A stretch of 64,000 bases of DNA from NCBI RefSeq assembly GCF_023272795.1, contig NZ_CP096829.1, positions 2,356,001 to 2,420,000 on the forward strand, given 5' to 3'. This DNA is from Flavobacterium humidisoli (lineage in GTDB: Bacteria > Bacteroidota > Bacteroidia > Flavobacteriales > Flavobacteriaceae). Shown here in pieces: positions 17,077-24,677 of this stretch (the stretch's first letter is position 1; each line of letters starts with the position of its first letter). The translations under genes and the position numbers were made by a program. A model generated the notes under the pieces. It ran no database searches. It was not told where the DNA came from and saw only the letters and a list, made by a program, of their open reading frames with translations.

Positions 17077-17421
17077 TTAAAGTATTTCTACCTTAACAGG
17101 TTTTGGCTGAATATGATCTGAGAAAGCGGTTGTGATATTAAGGCGTAAATCATCTTCTTGTTCGATTTTGCCATCGCCTCCCAAATAGCAATTTTTGAAT
17201 AAGACTTCTAAAGCCTTGAATTCATCCATTTTAGAAGCTTGCAAAACAGCAGCGCGAATGCTCATATCTGGTTTTTTGAAATAAGCAAAAAGAGTAGTGT
17301 TGTCATCATCTTTAATGGTAAGCTTTATTACTTTTTCATGCTTATATTTCCATTGGTTTAATTGTGCCTGTGTAATATTTCCGTTTAGAACTTCGGTAGT
17401 TTCTGGTGTTGCTGTTGTCAT
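17077..17421 (-). CDS. Tail assembly chaperone-like protein (copy 1)
   Basis: 114 residues, acidic. The sequence LTIKDDDNTTLFAYFKKPDMSIRAAVLQAS...EALEVLFKNCYLGGDGKIEQEDDLRLNI has the KKP...LFK.C.L pattern shared with the protein at 24678-25148. Short acidic proteins placed after the tube gene usually are tail assembly chaperones binding the tape measure. No canonical slippery heptamer with a -1 extension was found at its 3' end. Confidence 0.6.
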   Translation of the reverse strand: MTTATPETTEVLNGNITQAQLNQWKYKHEKVIKLTIKDDDNTTLFAYFKKPDMSIRAAVLQASKMDEFKALEVLFKNCYLGGDGKIEQEDDLRLNITTAFSDHIQPKPVKVEIL

Positions 17422-17513
17422 GTTGAAAATCTTTTTTGTTTAAAAAAAAAAGAGACTGCTCGAGCTTTATTTCAGAACGAAAATACTCAGAGCAGCCTTC
17501 TGAAGTAAATAAG

Positions 17514-17640
17514 CTGTTTAAAACGGACTCCTAAAGAGCGGTTAAAATAGTTTGCTTGCAAAAATCATGTTTCTCACAACTTCTTTTTTGCGTAATGCAT
17601 GATAAAATTGGTTTTCTCTTCGGAGTCGGTTTTTAAACAG
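17514..17640. repeat. Long imperfect inverted repeat between tube and chaperone genes
   Basis: CTGTTTAAAACGGACTCC (17514-17531) is matched by GGAGTCGGTTTTTAAACAG (17622-17640), one mismatch and one extra base in about 18. The enclosed 90 bases hold further inverted words (ATCATG and CATGAT). The tube-to-chaperone transcript would carry this structure, perhaps as a processing or attenuation element that sets different protein levels. Confidence 0.6.
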
Positions 17641-17673
17641 TTTATAGTTTAGGTAAGTTGGTTTTTGAATAGA

Positions 17674-18099
17674 TTAGTTCCACTCGATATGTGAACAGAT
17701 CAGATCGAAAGAAACAGCAATTTTAGTATCTCCTTGACTGATTCCTCTACTGTTTGAATTGAATTCACAGTTTCGTACGGTATGTGTGATAACTTCATTG
17801 CTGTCATCTAAATAACTTACAATGATGCTGAAAGGATTAATATCTTGCAGTCTTTGCCCTTTTGGTAAAGCAGCCAAAATCGCTTCTACTTCGTAGTTAT
17901 ATAAAGTAAGAGAAGCTTTAGCCTCATATTTTCCTCTTCCTCTGTGTACTGGCATGTCTCCAGCTCCATAATGATTTTCTTTAGATACTGAATCACTGTA
18001 ATTTACAGCTGTAATACCAGTTACGATATTTCCTGCAATGCTTACTTCAATTGATGACCAGCTGTGTTGTTGTCCGTTAATTAATGGCAATTTATTCAT
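17674..18099 (-). CDS. Tail tube protein
   Basis: 141 residues, beta-rich, beginning MNKLPLINGQQHSWSSIEVSIAGNIVTGITAVNYSDSVSKENHYGAGDMPVHRGRGKYEAKASLTLY. The G-x-x-P-x-x-R-G-x-G-x-Y-E turn and the end SFDLICSHIEW fit the tube fold of contractile phages (XkdM/Mu gpM type). The gene follows the sheath gene, as in nearly all contractile tails. It would form the rigid inner tube. Only one tube gene is present. Confidence 0.8.
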   Translation of the reverse strand: MNKLPLINGQQHSWSSIEVSIAGNIVTGITAVNYSDSVSKENHYGAGDMPVHRGRGKYEAKASLTLYNYEVEAILAALPKGQRLQDINPFSIIVSYLDDSNEVITHTVRNCEFNSNSRGISQGDTKIAVSFDLICSHIEWN

Positions 18100-18229
18100 A
18101 GTGTAGCTTTGTTTGTTTTTTTAATAATCCCGATAACGTTCAGGAGCTATCATCTATTTGTGTTTGCTTTTCTAATAAAAAGTTAGGATGATAGCATTTT
18201 GTGAATTTTTATTGTCTGTGAATTTTAAA

Positions 18230-19387
18230 TTACGCTTTGTCGATTCCAAAAGGATTTTTGAACCCTAAATCAACCGTAATTTTGCGAGCAGTTCCAATTG
18301 GAGTAATTTCTGCTTTAATTTTTAATTCAGAAGTTGCTAAAATGTTTTGTTTTGGGTCTACATAAACATCAAAAACAGAAACCTCTTGGTTGGCAATCAT
18401 TCCTTCTAAAGCTGATCTGCATAATCCTTCAAAACTTTTTGATACAGATTGTGGTAATTTACCATCAATATCAACTAAAACAGGAGAAGCCAATTTTGGC
18501 AATAGAGCAGTACGCAATAAACGAGTTGCTTTGTTGATGGTACGGTTATTTTCGATATAAGCAAAGTCTGACGTTCCTGTAGTGCAAGTAGAACTATCAT
18601 TAAAATAAACACCAGCTAAACCAGTATGAGTTCTTGCAAAAATGTATCTATTTTCATTCAGTTCTCTTAATTTGCTAAGGGTTTTAATTTCTTCTCCACC
18701 AACAAATCCAGCTTTTGAAAAACCTTCACCTGTTAAGTTAAACTTTTCAACCCAAGCAATATTTTCTGATACTTTTGCTTTTGAAACGGCACCTAATGCG
18801 AGTCCAACCGCTGCTGAATTAGGGTATTTTGCAGCTTTTTCAACATCCATTGCTACAACAACAGATACATTTGCTGATTTTCCAGCTAAAGATTGCACAT
18901 CTGTGCTATCAAAACCTTTTCCTTCAAGAATTACTTCAAATGGCATATAATCAGCAAAGGCAAGTTCTGCTTGAGTTTGCGCTACAGCTACTGCATCCAG
19001 AGTATCCTCAAAAGTAGTTGCTCCAGAATAGATAATTGCCATTTGACGAATATTTCCATTTGCTTTTTGCTGCATATCAAAAGCTTTTCCTGCAATATCT
19101 TCATAAGAATTGGCAGCTGTTTTCATGATATACAAATCTCCAGAAGGATTTAATCTGAAAAATTGCTGAATTTGATAATAAACAGATTGACCATTTAGAT
19201 CATTATCTTCTGTAATGCCAAAGTCCTTGGCATCTTCTAATGAAGCCAGACGTTCAACCTTGTCCGCTTCAAATTCTCCCGTAGTTTCTCCATCAAAAAG
19301 TAATCCCGAAACCATGTCTTGTTCTGGAGTTCTTCTTCCTAATCCGCCAGATAGTTTGTTAATTACTACATCGTTTAATGTACTCAT
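18230..19387 (-). CDS. Contractile tail sheath protein (DUF2586-like)
   Basis: 385 residues. The N-terminal LNDVVINKLSGGLGRRTPEQDMVSGLLFDG and the C-terminal part (IENNRTINKATRLLRTALLPKLASPVLVD...KIKAEITPIGTARKITVDLGFKNPF) are typical of the DUF2586 branch of sheath proteins in Mu-like tails of Bacteroidota. The TRLLRTALLPKL helix and the final beta strands form the handshake interface in sheath proteins. It is first in its unit, behind the promoter at 19623-19688. Its presence shows that the particle is contractile. Confidence 0.85.
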   Translation of the reverse strand: MSTLNDVVINKLSGGLGRRTPEQDMVSGLLFDGETTGEFEADKVERLASLEDAKDFGITEDNDLNGQSVYYQIQQFFRLNPSGDLYIMKTAANSYEDIAGKAFDMQQKANGNIRQMAIIYSGATTFEDTLDAVAVAQTQAELAFADYMPFEVILEGKGFDSTDVQSLAGKSANVSVVVAMDVEKAAKYPNSAAVGLALGAVSKAKVSENIAWVEKFNLTGEGFSKAGFVGGEEIKTLSKLRELNENRYIFARTHTGLAGVYFNDSSTCTTGTSDFAYIENNRTINKATRLLRTALLPKLASPVLVDIDGKLPQSVSKSFEGLCRSALEGMIANQEVSVFDVYVDPKQNILATSELKIKAEITPIGTARKITVDLGFKNPFGIDKA

Positions 19388-19690
19388 AATATAAAATGTT
19401 TAAATGTTTAAAAATTTGTTTTTGGTTTTTGCTTGAAAAAAGGCAAAATAGGGGCTGTAGCAAGTAGTTAAACTTGTTATAGTCAATGGTTTATTTTTTT
19501 AAAATGATATTTGTAATCAGGAATCCAAAAAGGGAGAATTACTATTTTTGGACGATTTACAAAACTGGTTTTTTATTGAACTTTGCTCTTGGCCAAGAGA
19601 TAAATTTGCTTTTGATATCGAGTACAAATTTAAAGTTTAATATTATTTTTTACAATTTTTATGATTGGTAAAACCAGTAGTTTCAGTAGG
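19388..19690. other. Leader region of the sheath gene
   Basis: About 300 bp without a gene on the minus strand. It carries the TACTGA-type promoter at 19623-19688, leaving a leader of more than 200 bases before the sheath start. Short frames on the plus strand show no plausible product. Confidence 0.55.
19623..19688 (-). promoter_or_regulatory. Tailocin promoter, site 3 (sheath/tube unit)
   Basis: Minus strand: TACTGAAACTACTGG (19674-19688), 41 bp, then TAAATTTGTA (19623-19632), a match to the Bacteroidota -7 TAnnTTTG. The core ends 2 bp from the stop codon of the small HTH gene, so the sheath unit has its own start and is not simply read through. Confidence 0.75.
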
Positions 19691-19870
19691 TTAAGCTTTA
19701 GCTTCTGTTGCTAGTCCTTCGTTTATAATGGTATAAATAGTGCGCTCTGTTAAGAACAAAGTGTCAGAAAGTTCGGCAACAACAACTTTCATTTGTTTAG
19801 CTTGATTGTTGTTAAGATAATTAATAACGTAATCTCTTCTTTTGTCTAGTAATGTTCTGCTTCTTTTCAT
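19691..19870 (-). CDS. 59-residue helix-turn-helix protein, candidate activator
   Basis: A short gene, ATG at 19870 and TAA at 19691. It begins MKRSRTLLDKRRDYVINYL and contains KQMKVVVAELSDTLFLTERT followed by IYTII. The second part reads as a helix-turn-helix: VVVAELSDTLFL as positioning helix and turn, TERTIYTII as recognition helix. The basic N-terminus could contact DNA. It sits between the tail-terminator-like gene and the sheath, in the unit directly next to the S24 repressor. By analogy with pyocin PrtN it could activate the seven TACTGA sites. This is inference, and a structural or unrelated regulatory role remains possible. Confidence 0.7.
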   Translation of the reverse strand: MKRSRTLLDKRRDYVINYLNNNQAKQMKVVVAELSDTLFLTERTIYTIINEGLATEAKA

Positions 19871-19971
19871 GTGTGGTATTTATAGGTAGGAGTTAATTTT
19901 GCTTAGGTTTGTTTTTGGCTTGTAATTTTTTAATTTTTTATGAGATCTGGGCAATACTCATATTTTGAAGG

Positions 19972-20547
19972 TTACGAATTTGAGTTTAAATCGATATCTC
20001 CTCGAACTTGATTAGGGTTTATTTCGATTATTCCAGATGTTAAATCGTATCCTAATTCTTCTAGATCTTCATTGCTTAATCCGTTATTAAAAAGAATATA
20101 TTTCTTTTTCAATGTATTTTCAACCAATGTTGTTTTATAAGTGATCTCCCAGATAAAGTAATCGTTTATATTCCAGTAAGTATGTTCATTGGTATATTGC
20201 TTTTCTTTTACCTTAAAGATCGAATTGCTATCTATAAGTGTATTATTATTGCTTCTGGACAATACAGCTTTATCAACTCTTTGCGCAATATCGAATGCAT
20301 TTGCATAACTTGTTGAAGAAATCATGTCAACAGGCAGAACGATGTATAAACAAAAAGCAACATCTGCTTTGTAATTTTTCTCTGAAGAGGTCTCCCAAGA
20401 AATATTATTGTATTTAAACATCACAATTGGTTCTTGTATTGAAGATTTAAAAATGGCATCACTGTAAAGATGAACATCTGGCGCATTAGAAGAAAACTCT
20501 GTTTCAATTGCGCTCTTTTTTTCGGTATAGAATTCTTTTAAAATCAT
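19972..20547 (-). CDS. Tail terminator/completion-like protein
   Basis: 191 residues from MILKEFYTEKKSAIETEF. The layout is of short tail terminator (gpU/gp37-like) proteins: an N-terminal helix, then strands PIVMFKYNNISWE and KADVAFCLYIVLP, a helix YANAFDIAQRVDKAV, and FIWEITYKTTLVEN. The gene lies upstream of the sheath, the usual place for the terminator. I prefer the ATG at 20547, since in-frame ATGs further up lie inside the promoter element (20565-20574) and would not be on the transcript. No exact family is recognised. Confidence 0.6.
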   Translation of the reverse strand: MILKEFYTEKKSAIETEFSSNAPDVHLYSDAIFKSSIQEPIVMFKYNNISWETSSEKNYKADVAFCLYIVLPVDMISSTSYANAFDIAQRVDKAVLSRSNNNTLIDSNSIFKVKEKQYTNEHTYWNINDYFIWEITYKTTLVENTLKKKYILFNNGLSNEDLEELGYDLTSGIIEINPNQVRGDIDLNSNS

Positions 20548-20573
20548 ATGTTGGATTATTTTTAAGCAAATAT

Positions 20574-20587
20574 AAAACATATGTTTT
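20574..20587. promoter_or_regulatory. Palindrome, candidate repressor operator
   Basis: AAAACATATGTTTT is a perfect 14-bp palindrome touching the -7 element of the control unit. ACATAT words recur through the region between this promoter and the S24 repressor gene, as expected for operators of a phage-type repressor. Confidence 0.55.
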
Positions 20588-20595
20588 GTTTTTGC

Positions 20596-20609
20596 AAACA
20601 TATTACATA
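20596..20609. promoter_or_regulatory. AAACATATTACATA, copy 1, candidate operator
   Basis: This 14-base word occurs exactly twice in the divergent control region, here and at 20795-20808. This copy lies in the spacer between the activator-type core and the -7 element of promoter site 4. Repressor binding here would block that promoter. Confidence 0.5.
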
Positions 20610-20691
20610 TAAATATGCAGTAATTTCAGTAATATGATTTAACTGTTTAATTATTAATATGCACGGTAATTTATATTTTTGTTAAAATTTA

Positions 20692-20710
20692 AATACTGAT
20701 AATCAGTATT
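20692..20710. promoter_or_regulatory. Inverted TACTGA half-sites (TACTGA-N3-TCAGTA)
   Basis: AATACTGATAATCAGTATT has 9-bp arms around one central base. It holds the same TACTGA half-site as the seven promoters with the same 3-bp spacing, but as an inverted pair. It lies between the divergent control promoters, 48 bp before a TAGTTTTG -7-like element (20757-20764) of the repressor gene. Confidence 0.55.
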
Positions 20711-20794
20711 TTATGAAATTTTTATTTAAAATAGCGATTATTAGCCATATATTGTGTAGTTTTGCAACATATACTTGAAGTTTTGCTTTAAGTA

Positions 20795-20808
20795 AAACAT
20801 ATTACATA
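20795..20808. promoter_or_regulatory. AAACATATTACATA, copy 2, candidate operator
   Basis: The second exact copy of the 14-base word, 22 bp before the start of the S24 repressor gene and downstream of its likely -7 element (TAGTTTTG at 20757-20764). Binding here would give autorepression. Confidence 0.5.
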
Positions 20809-20829
20809 ATAAAACAAACGATTTGCAAC

Positions 20830-21630
20830 ATGGAAATACATGATAAAATAAAACGTATTATAGATGAAATGAAGTTAAATAATAACTCATTTGCAAAATT
20901 GATAGGAGTTACTAGCACAACTATAGATAGTATTACGATTGGAAGATTACAAGCTGATGGAGAAAGAAAAAGAACCAAACCTGGTTTTGATCTGCTCCAA
21001 AGTATTATTACACATTGTCATGTAATCCCTGAATATTTTTTTGGAGATAGCGAAGATATTTTTGCGAGTAAATCTAGTAATGCGGTTAGTTTGCATGTGC
21101 CAAAAATTATAACAGTAAATGAAGAGGGCGATGAAAATATCAATTTTGTGGGAGTAAAGGCTCGAGCAGGATATTTAGACGGATATTCCGATCCTGAATA
21201 TATGGAAAGTCTTCCTTCTTTTAGCATGCCGATGCTTAAAAACGGCACTTACAGATGTTTTGAAATTAAAGGAAATTCGATGTCTACCACAATACATGAT
21301 GGAGATTATCTTTTTGGAAAGTATGTGGATAATTTTGATGATATACTAGACGGAAGAATTTATGTAATTGTGAGTAAAAATGATGGAGTAGTAGTAAAAA
21401 GGGTTTTGAATAGAATTAGAGAAAGCGGAAAATTGATATTAAAATCAGATAATCGAGACGGAAATTATCCAATGTATTCTATTTATGCCGAAGATATTCT
21501 GGAAGTTTGGTATGCGAGTATGTACGCTTCGAGACAAATGCCTGATCCAATTAATATTTATGAAAAGCTGCATGCGCTAGAAAGTAAATATTTTGAATTG
21601 GAGGAAACTCTCAAAAAGAAACTGAATTAA
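20830..21630 (+). CDS. S24/LexA-like phage repressor (XRE-S24)
   Basis: 266 residues. An N-terminal XRE-type helix-turn-helix (NNSFAKLIGVTSTTIDSITIG, about 17-38) is followed by a linker and an S24 peptidase domain. The self-cleavage site ARAG (Ala113-Gly114), Ser150 in GNSM and Lys190 in VVVKRVL are all in place, so RecA-stimulated autocleavage is expected. The C-terminal 30 residues are helical and acidic. It is the only plus-strand gene inside the tail cluster and is divergent from the control unit. Role: keeps the particle genes silent until DNA damage, like pyocin PrtR. Its operators are probably the ACATAT-containing words around it. Confidence 0.9.
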   Translation: MEIHDKIKRIIDEMKLNNNSFAKLIGVTSTTIDSITIGRLQADGERKRTKPGFDLLQSIITHCHVIPEYFFGDSEDIFASKSSNAVSLHVPKIITVNEEGDENINFVGVKARAGYLDGYSDPEYMESLPSFSMPMLKNGTYRCFEIKGNSMSTTIHDGDYLFGKYVDNFDDILDGRIYVIVSKNDGVVVKRVLNRIRESGKLILKSDNRDGNYPMYSIYAEDILEVWYASMYASRQMPDPINIYEKLHALESKYFELEETLKKKLN

Positions 21631-21660
21631 TATCATTTTTTTTTTAAGTTTTAAAATCAA

Positions 21661-21696
21661 AAAATGCCTCTTGTAATTTTTAACAAGAGGCATTTT
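21661..21696. terminator. Bidirectional terminator, repressor/spike unit
   Basis: Stem AAAATGCCTCTTGT / ACAAGAGGCATTTT with flanking T and A tracts, placed between two converging transcripts: the S24 gene on plus and the hub/spike unit on minus. Confidence 0.85.
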
Positions 21697-21715
21697 AATT
21701 TTAGATTACATGGAT

Positions 21716-21934
21716 TTAAGAAATATATCCTGTTCCTGTTCCTGTTTGTGCCGATGCTGAACCTGTTGTGGCTACTGTTGTAGTTACAAGCCCAGATCTA
21801 ACGAAGATATCAATGGCTTCGGCTAATTTTGACGCAATATTATCTATAGAGGTACTGCCATCATCTGTTTTTGCTTTTTCCTTAATTAATAGATCTTTTA
21901 TAGCTAGCTCTAAAGCTGATTTATTTAAAGGCAT
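21716..21934 (-). CDS. Small protein of the spike unit, unknown
   Basis: 72 residues, with a helical first half (KSALELAIKDLLIKEKAK...IASKLAEAIDIFVRSGLV) and a Ser/Thr/Gly-rich end (TTTVATTGSASAQTGTGTGYIS). It is the last gene of the hub/spike unit, 6 bp behind the spike gene. The position suggests a tip or membrane-puncturing accessory. No PAAR motif is seen. Confidence 0.6.
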   Translation of the reverse strand: MPLNKSALELAIKDLLIKEKAKTDDGSTSIDNIASKLAEAIDIFVRSGLVTTTVATTGSASAQTGTGTGYIS

Positions 21935-21940
21935 AATTTA

Positions 21941-22798
21941 TTATTTTAAGATTTCGTTTAAATTTTGTTTTGTCTCTAAAAATTTAGCTGCATTTATAGG
22001 TATTCCTGATGGACCGACCGGTGTAGTAACTGTTATTTTAGCAATTTCTTCAAGGAAATTCTCTAATTCGGTCCATAAATTTTTTCCTCCAGCACTCATT
22101 TTAAATTTATCATCCATTTCAAAAGTTAATTTGTCTTTTACCAATGAAACTTTTGTATCTGCAATTGTGGCTTCAAAACCATCTTTGATGATTACTTTTA
22201 CTTCTTTGTCTTTTAAATTGAAAATAGTACTTCCTTCGTTAATGCTGATTTTTTGCTCATCGATGCTAAAACTATTTTTAGAAATTTCCTTTCCATTTTC
22301 ATCATAAAAAGTAGTGCTGATGTTAGCAGATTCTTTGCTGTTAAAATCTAATTGAGCAATATTTTTATAGGAAGGCGCTGAAGCAGCAGAAGAATCATTA
22401 CTGTTTTTTTCTTTAAATAGCATTTTAAATTTATCTACATCAGTATCAATTTCCAGATAACGATTTTGTTCATTTTTAAAGCGGATAAAAGTACGTTCGA
22501 CTTCAGATAATTGCGAAATAAATGCTCTTGTTTCAACTCCATCAATAACTGTAGCCAAAACCCAACTGTCTTTTTTAGGAACAGAAATAATTCCTTCTTC
22601 CAAATCTTGAATTGAAGCTTTTAATCGTACATTTTTAATAATTGCACCATCAGCGCGCATTATATTTACGGTATAAGCATCTTCGGGATCATGGAGCGAA
22701 GTTTTTTCAGTATTGATTTCGATGACTTTTGCAGCAAAGGTTTCAATGATTCGATTTTTACTGGCGACATCTTTTATTAGGTTTGTTATATTCCCCAT
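21941..22798 (-). CDS. Baseplate spike protein (gpV/gp45-like)
   Basis: 285 residues. The early region TVNIMRADGAIIKNVRLKASIQDLEEGIISVPKKDSWVLATVIDG is an OB-fold as in gpV/gp5 spikes. The later part consists of short beta repeats (EKVSLVKDKLTFEMDDKFKMSAGGKNLWTELENFL), like the triple-stranded shaft of a spike, and a helical end. It follows the hub gene with an 11-bp gap, as in Mu and P2. It would form the central puncturing needle. Confidence 0.75.
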   Translation of the reverse strand: MGNITNLIKDVASKNRIIETFAAKVIEINTEKTSLHDPEDAYTVNIMRADGAIIKNVRLKASIQDLEEGIISVPKKDSWVLATVIDGVETRAFISQLSEVERTFIRFKNEQNRYLEIDTDVDKFKMLFKEKNSNDSSAASAPSYKNIAQLDFNSKESANISTTFYDENGKEISKNSFSIDEQKISINEGSTIFNLKDKEVKVIIKDGFEATIADTKVSLVKDKLTFEMDDKFKMSAGGKNLWTELENFLEEIAKITVTTPVGPSGIPINAAKFLETKQNLNEILK

Positions 22799-22809
22799 TT
22801 GTTTTCTTT

Positions 22810-24108
22810 TTAGATTTCTACTCTTCTTCCAATATAAATTCTTTGTCTGTAGCCATTTTCACCATAACTGCGTTCTACTTTCTCTACCTGAAAAGTGCCA
22901 TTTTTTTCCTTATCCTTTGCATTTTCAAGTATTACTTTGTCTGTTGGTCTTACAAATGGTTCTCCAAAAGTGAGAAAAGAACCTTCAAATCCGCTTGGCT
23001 TACATTCCATGGCTCTTAAAGCACCATATTGATACAATTCTGAAGCAGTTTTTGTCACTGCATTTTTGAAAGCTTCGGGATTATTTGGTAAATCTTCACT
23101 ATCATCATGTAAAACATGCGTTTTGATTAATTGACCATTTGGATCTCCTAATTCCACATACACGGGAGTATTGGAGTTCTTAAAATACTTTTCAATTCGA
23201 ATACGTGTATTTTTTGTTGACTCTTTAACAACAATTAGTTTGTCTTCTATAATGTTATAGCGAAATCTAAAATGAACCTGTCCTAAAAAACGGTCAGAAA
23301 CAGATTTGCTTAATTTATTAAGCTGAGAACCTAAAAGACTTAAACCTTGATTGATTAGTTTTTTGACTAATGTTCCTGCGAGCGGACTTTTAATAAAATT
23401 TCTATCTATAAAACTGCTTAGTTCACTTACAGTGTGTTGCTGCGGGTTATTGGTAATGGTTAATACCGGACCAGCTTCTTCGGTTTTAAAATACGTATAG
23501 ATTCCTTTGTCTTTTAGCATCTCAAAAACTTGTGCCAAACTGTGACTTCGATTGATCATTATGTTTCCTAATTCTTCGTCGAGAGCATTTATTTTAAAAG
23601 GAAATTTCAATTCTTTCATTCTTTTTTCAAAAAAAGTTTTAGGATTAAAACTGTCAACATTTGTGGTCGGATTTGTAGCGACGGCATTAAGGGTGTCTTT
23701 TGAATTTTGAACATTGTCATCTTTTACCGCTTTTACTTTTTTGAAGGCATACATGGCATCTTCACACGAAATAGTTGCAGTTACATCAGATTGGACTCCT
23801 GTGATATAACCTCTAAAAGCCGGTTTGTAATCTCCATCATATCCTAAAAATATCTCGATGTAATTTTCTATTTTAAAGAAATCATGAATAGTTTTTTCTT
23901 CTCCATTTGCATTTTGAAATAAGCTTTGATCAAATCCTTTCGTATCAGTATATACTTTTTTGGGCATCACAATAGTTGCTGTATCAGTCAACGATTTATA
24001 TGAACTGTTTATTTCTACATTTTTTACATAAGTAAATTCATAAAATTTAGGACTTGGTATAAGGCTTACTGTTTCGTATACCTTAATTTTAGCATTTAGT
24101 TTAAGCAT
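22810..24108 (-). CDS. Baseplate hub protein (gpD/gp27-like)
   Basis: 432 residues. The N-terminal half (YVKNVEINSSYKSLTDTATIVMPKK, IHDFFKIENYIEIFLGYDGDYKPAFRGYITGVQSDVTATISCEDAMYAFKKVK) has the gpD/late-control pattern: a paired strand with a GYxxG-like turn, G-Y-I-T-G-V, then a CEDAM helix. The middle shows VFEMLKDKGIYTYFK. The C-terminal half has DKVILENAKDKEKNGTFQVEKVERSYGENGYRQRIYIGRRVEI. It overlaps the preceding gene by 8 bp and is followed by the spike, so one complex is likely. Confidence 0.75.
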   Translation of the reverse strand: MLKLNAKIKVYETVSLIPSPKFYEFTYVKNVEINSSYKSLTDTATIVMPKKVYTDTKGFDQSLFQNANGEEKTIHDFFKIENYIEIFLGYDGDYKPAFRGYITGVQSDVTATISCEDAMYAFKKVKAVKDDNVQNSKDTLNAVATNPTTNVDSFNPKTFFEKRMKELKFPFKINALDEELGNIMINRSHSLAQVFEMLKDKGIYTYFKTEEAGPVLTITNNPQQHTVSELSSFIDRNFIKSPLAGTLVKKLINQGLSLLGSQLNKLSKSVSDRFLGQVHFRFRYNIIEDKLIVVKESTKNTRIRIEKYFKNSNTPVYVELGDPNGQLIKTHVLHDDSEDLPNNPEAFKNAVTKTASELYQYGALRAMECKPSGFEGSFLTFGEPFVRPTDKVILENAKDKEKNGTFQVEKVERSYGENGYRQRIYIGRRVEI

Positions 24109-24658
24109 TGTCTCTAATTATTAGTTCTACAGTTTCATCTGATGTGGCGCTGGCCGTAAACTTTTGGATGTTTTTTGTTCCAGAAATTGAGGGTATAGAA
24201 TATGAATCGATAACGAGTTCATAAATTCCAAATCGATTTAGAATGGCATGGGTAACTCTTAAAGAATAAGGCGCATTTAAGAATTGTTTCAATAAAAAAA
24301 GCTTTTCTTTTGGATATTCATCTCCTGCTTCATTCGCAATTAATCCTTCTATGGAAATGCTAAAATCGCCATTTGTAATATGTTCTTTGATTGTTGAATC
24401 TCTTCCTTCGATTCCTTCTTTTTTGATAATTTTTGAACGATTTAGATTTACAGTAACCGCATCTATTCGTAAACTGGGCAAATTAAGATCATTTTTTAGA
24501 AGAGGTTCAAAAACTAAAGGAGCAAAAACTCTAAGATTAAATTCGCCCCCAGTTTTATCTATAATAAAATCTTTTGATTCAGATTCGTTATAGTTTAGGC
24601 CACTATATTGAATGTCTTTGTTTTCTAAAATTTCATTTACATTAAAATTGAATTTCAT
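24101..24658 (-). CDS. Tail/baseplate protein (DUF6046-like)
   Basis: 185 residues, beta-rich, no signal peptide: GEFNLRVFAPLVFEPLLKNDLNLPSLRIDAVTVNLNRSK, FSISIEGLIANEAGDEYPKEKLFLLKQFLNAPYSLRVTHAILNRFGIYELVIDSYSIPSISGTKNIQKFTASATSD. This pattern matches a protein family often seen before hub genes in Bacteroidota tail clusters (I recall DUF6046). It occupies the place of the Mu gpN or gp53-like adaptor between the tube end and the hub. The exact role is unknown. Confidence 0.6.
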   Translation of the reverse strand: MKFNFNVNEILENKDIQYSGLNYNESESKDFIIDKTGGEFNLRVFAPLVFEPLLKNDLNLPSLRIDAVTVNLNRSKIIKKEGIEGRDSTIKEHITNGDFSISIEGLIANEAGDEYPKEKLFLLKQFLNAPYSLRVTHAILNRFGIYELVIDSYSIPSISGTKNIQKFTASATSDETVELIIRDNA

Positions 24659-24677
24659 AATAATTTATTTTTTTGTT

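Larger units (their letters stand above)
20565..20631 (-). promoter_or_regulatory. Tailocin promoter, site 4 (control unit, terminator + HTH)
   Basis: Minus strand: TACTGAAATTACTGC (20617-20631), 42 bp, then TATATTTGCT (20565-20574). This is the only site with a consensus -7 (TATATTTG) and the most divergent core, so it may fire without the activator. The -7 element abuts a 14-bp palindrome (20574-20587), suggesting direct repression by the S24 protein. The leader before the ATG at 20547 would be only about a dozen bases. Confidence 0.7.

Noticed and set aside
17041..17090. Programmed -1 frameshift at the chaperone gene end (an A-rich run follows the stop)
   Set aside because: No slippery heptamer in the proper frame before the stop and no extension frame joining a second chaperone part.
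19486..19671. A 61-residue plus-strand reading frame in the sheath leader
   Set aside because: It overlaps the promoter on the opposite strand and shows no family or conserved pattern.
20548..20601. Upstream starts for the tail-terminator-like gene
   Set aside because: These ATGs lie in or upstream of the -7 element and operator palindrome, so they would not be in the transcript.
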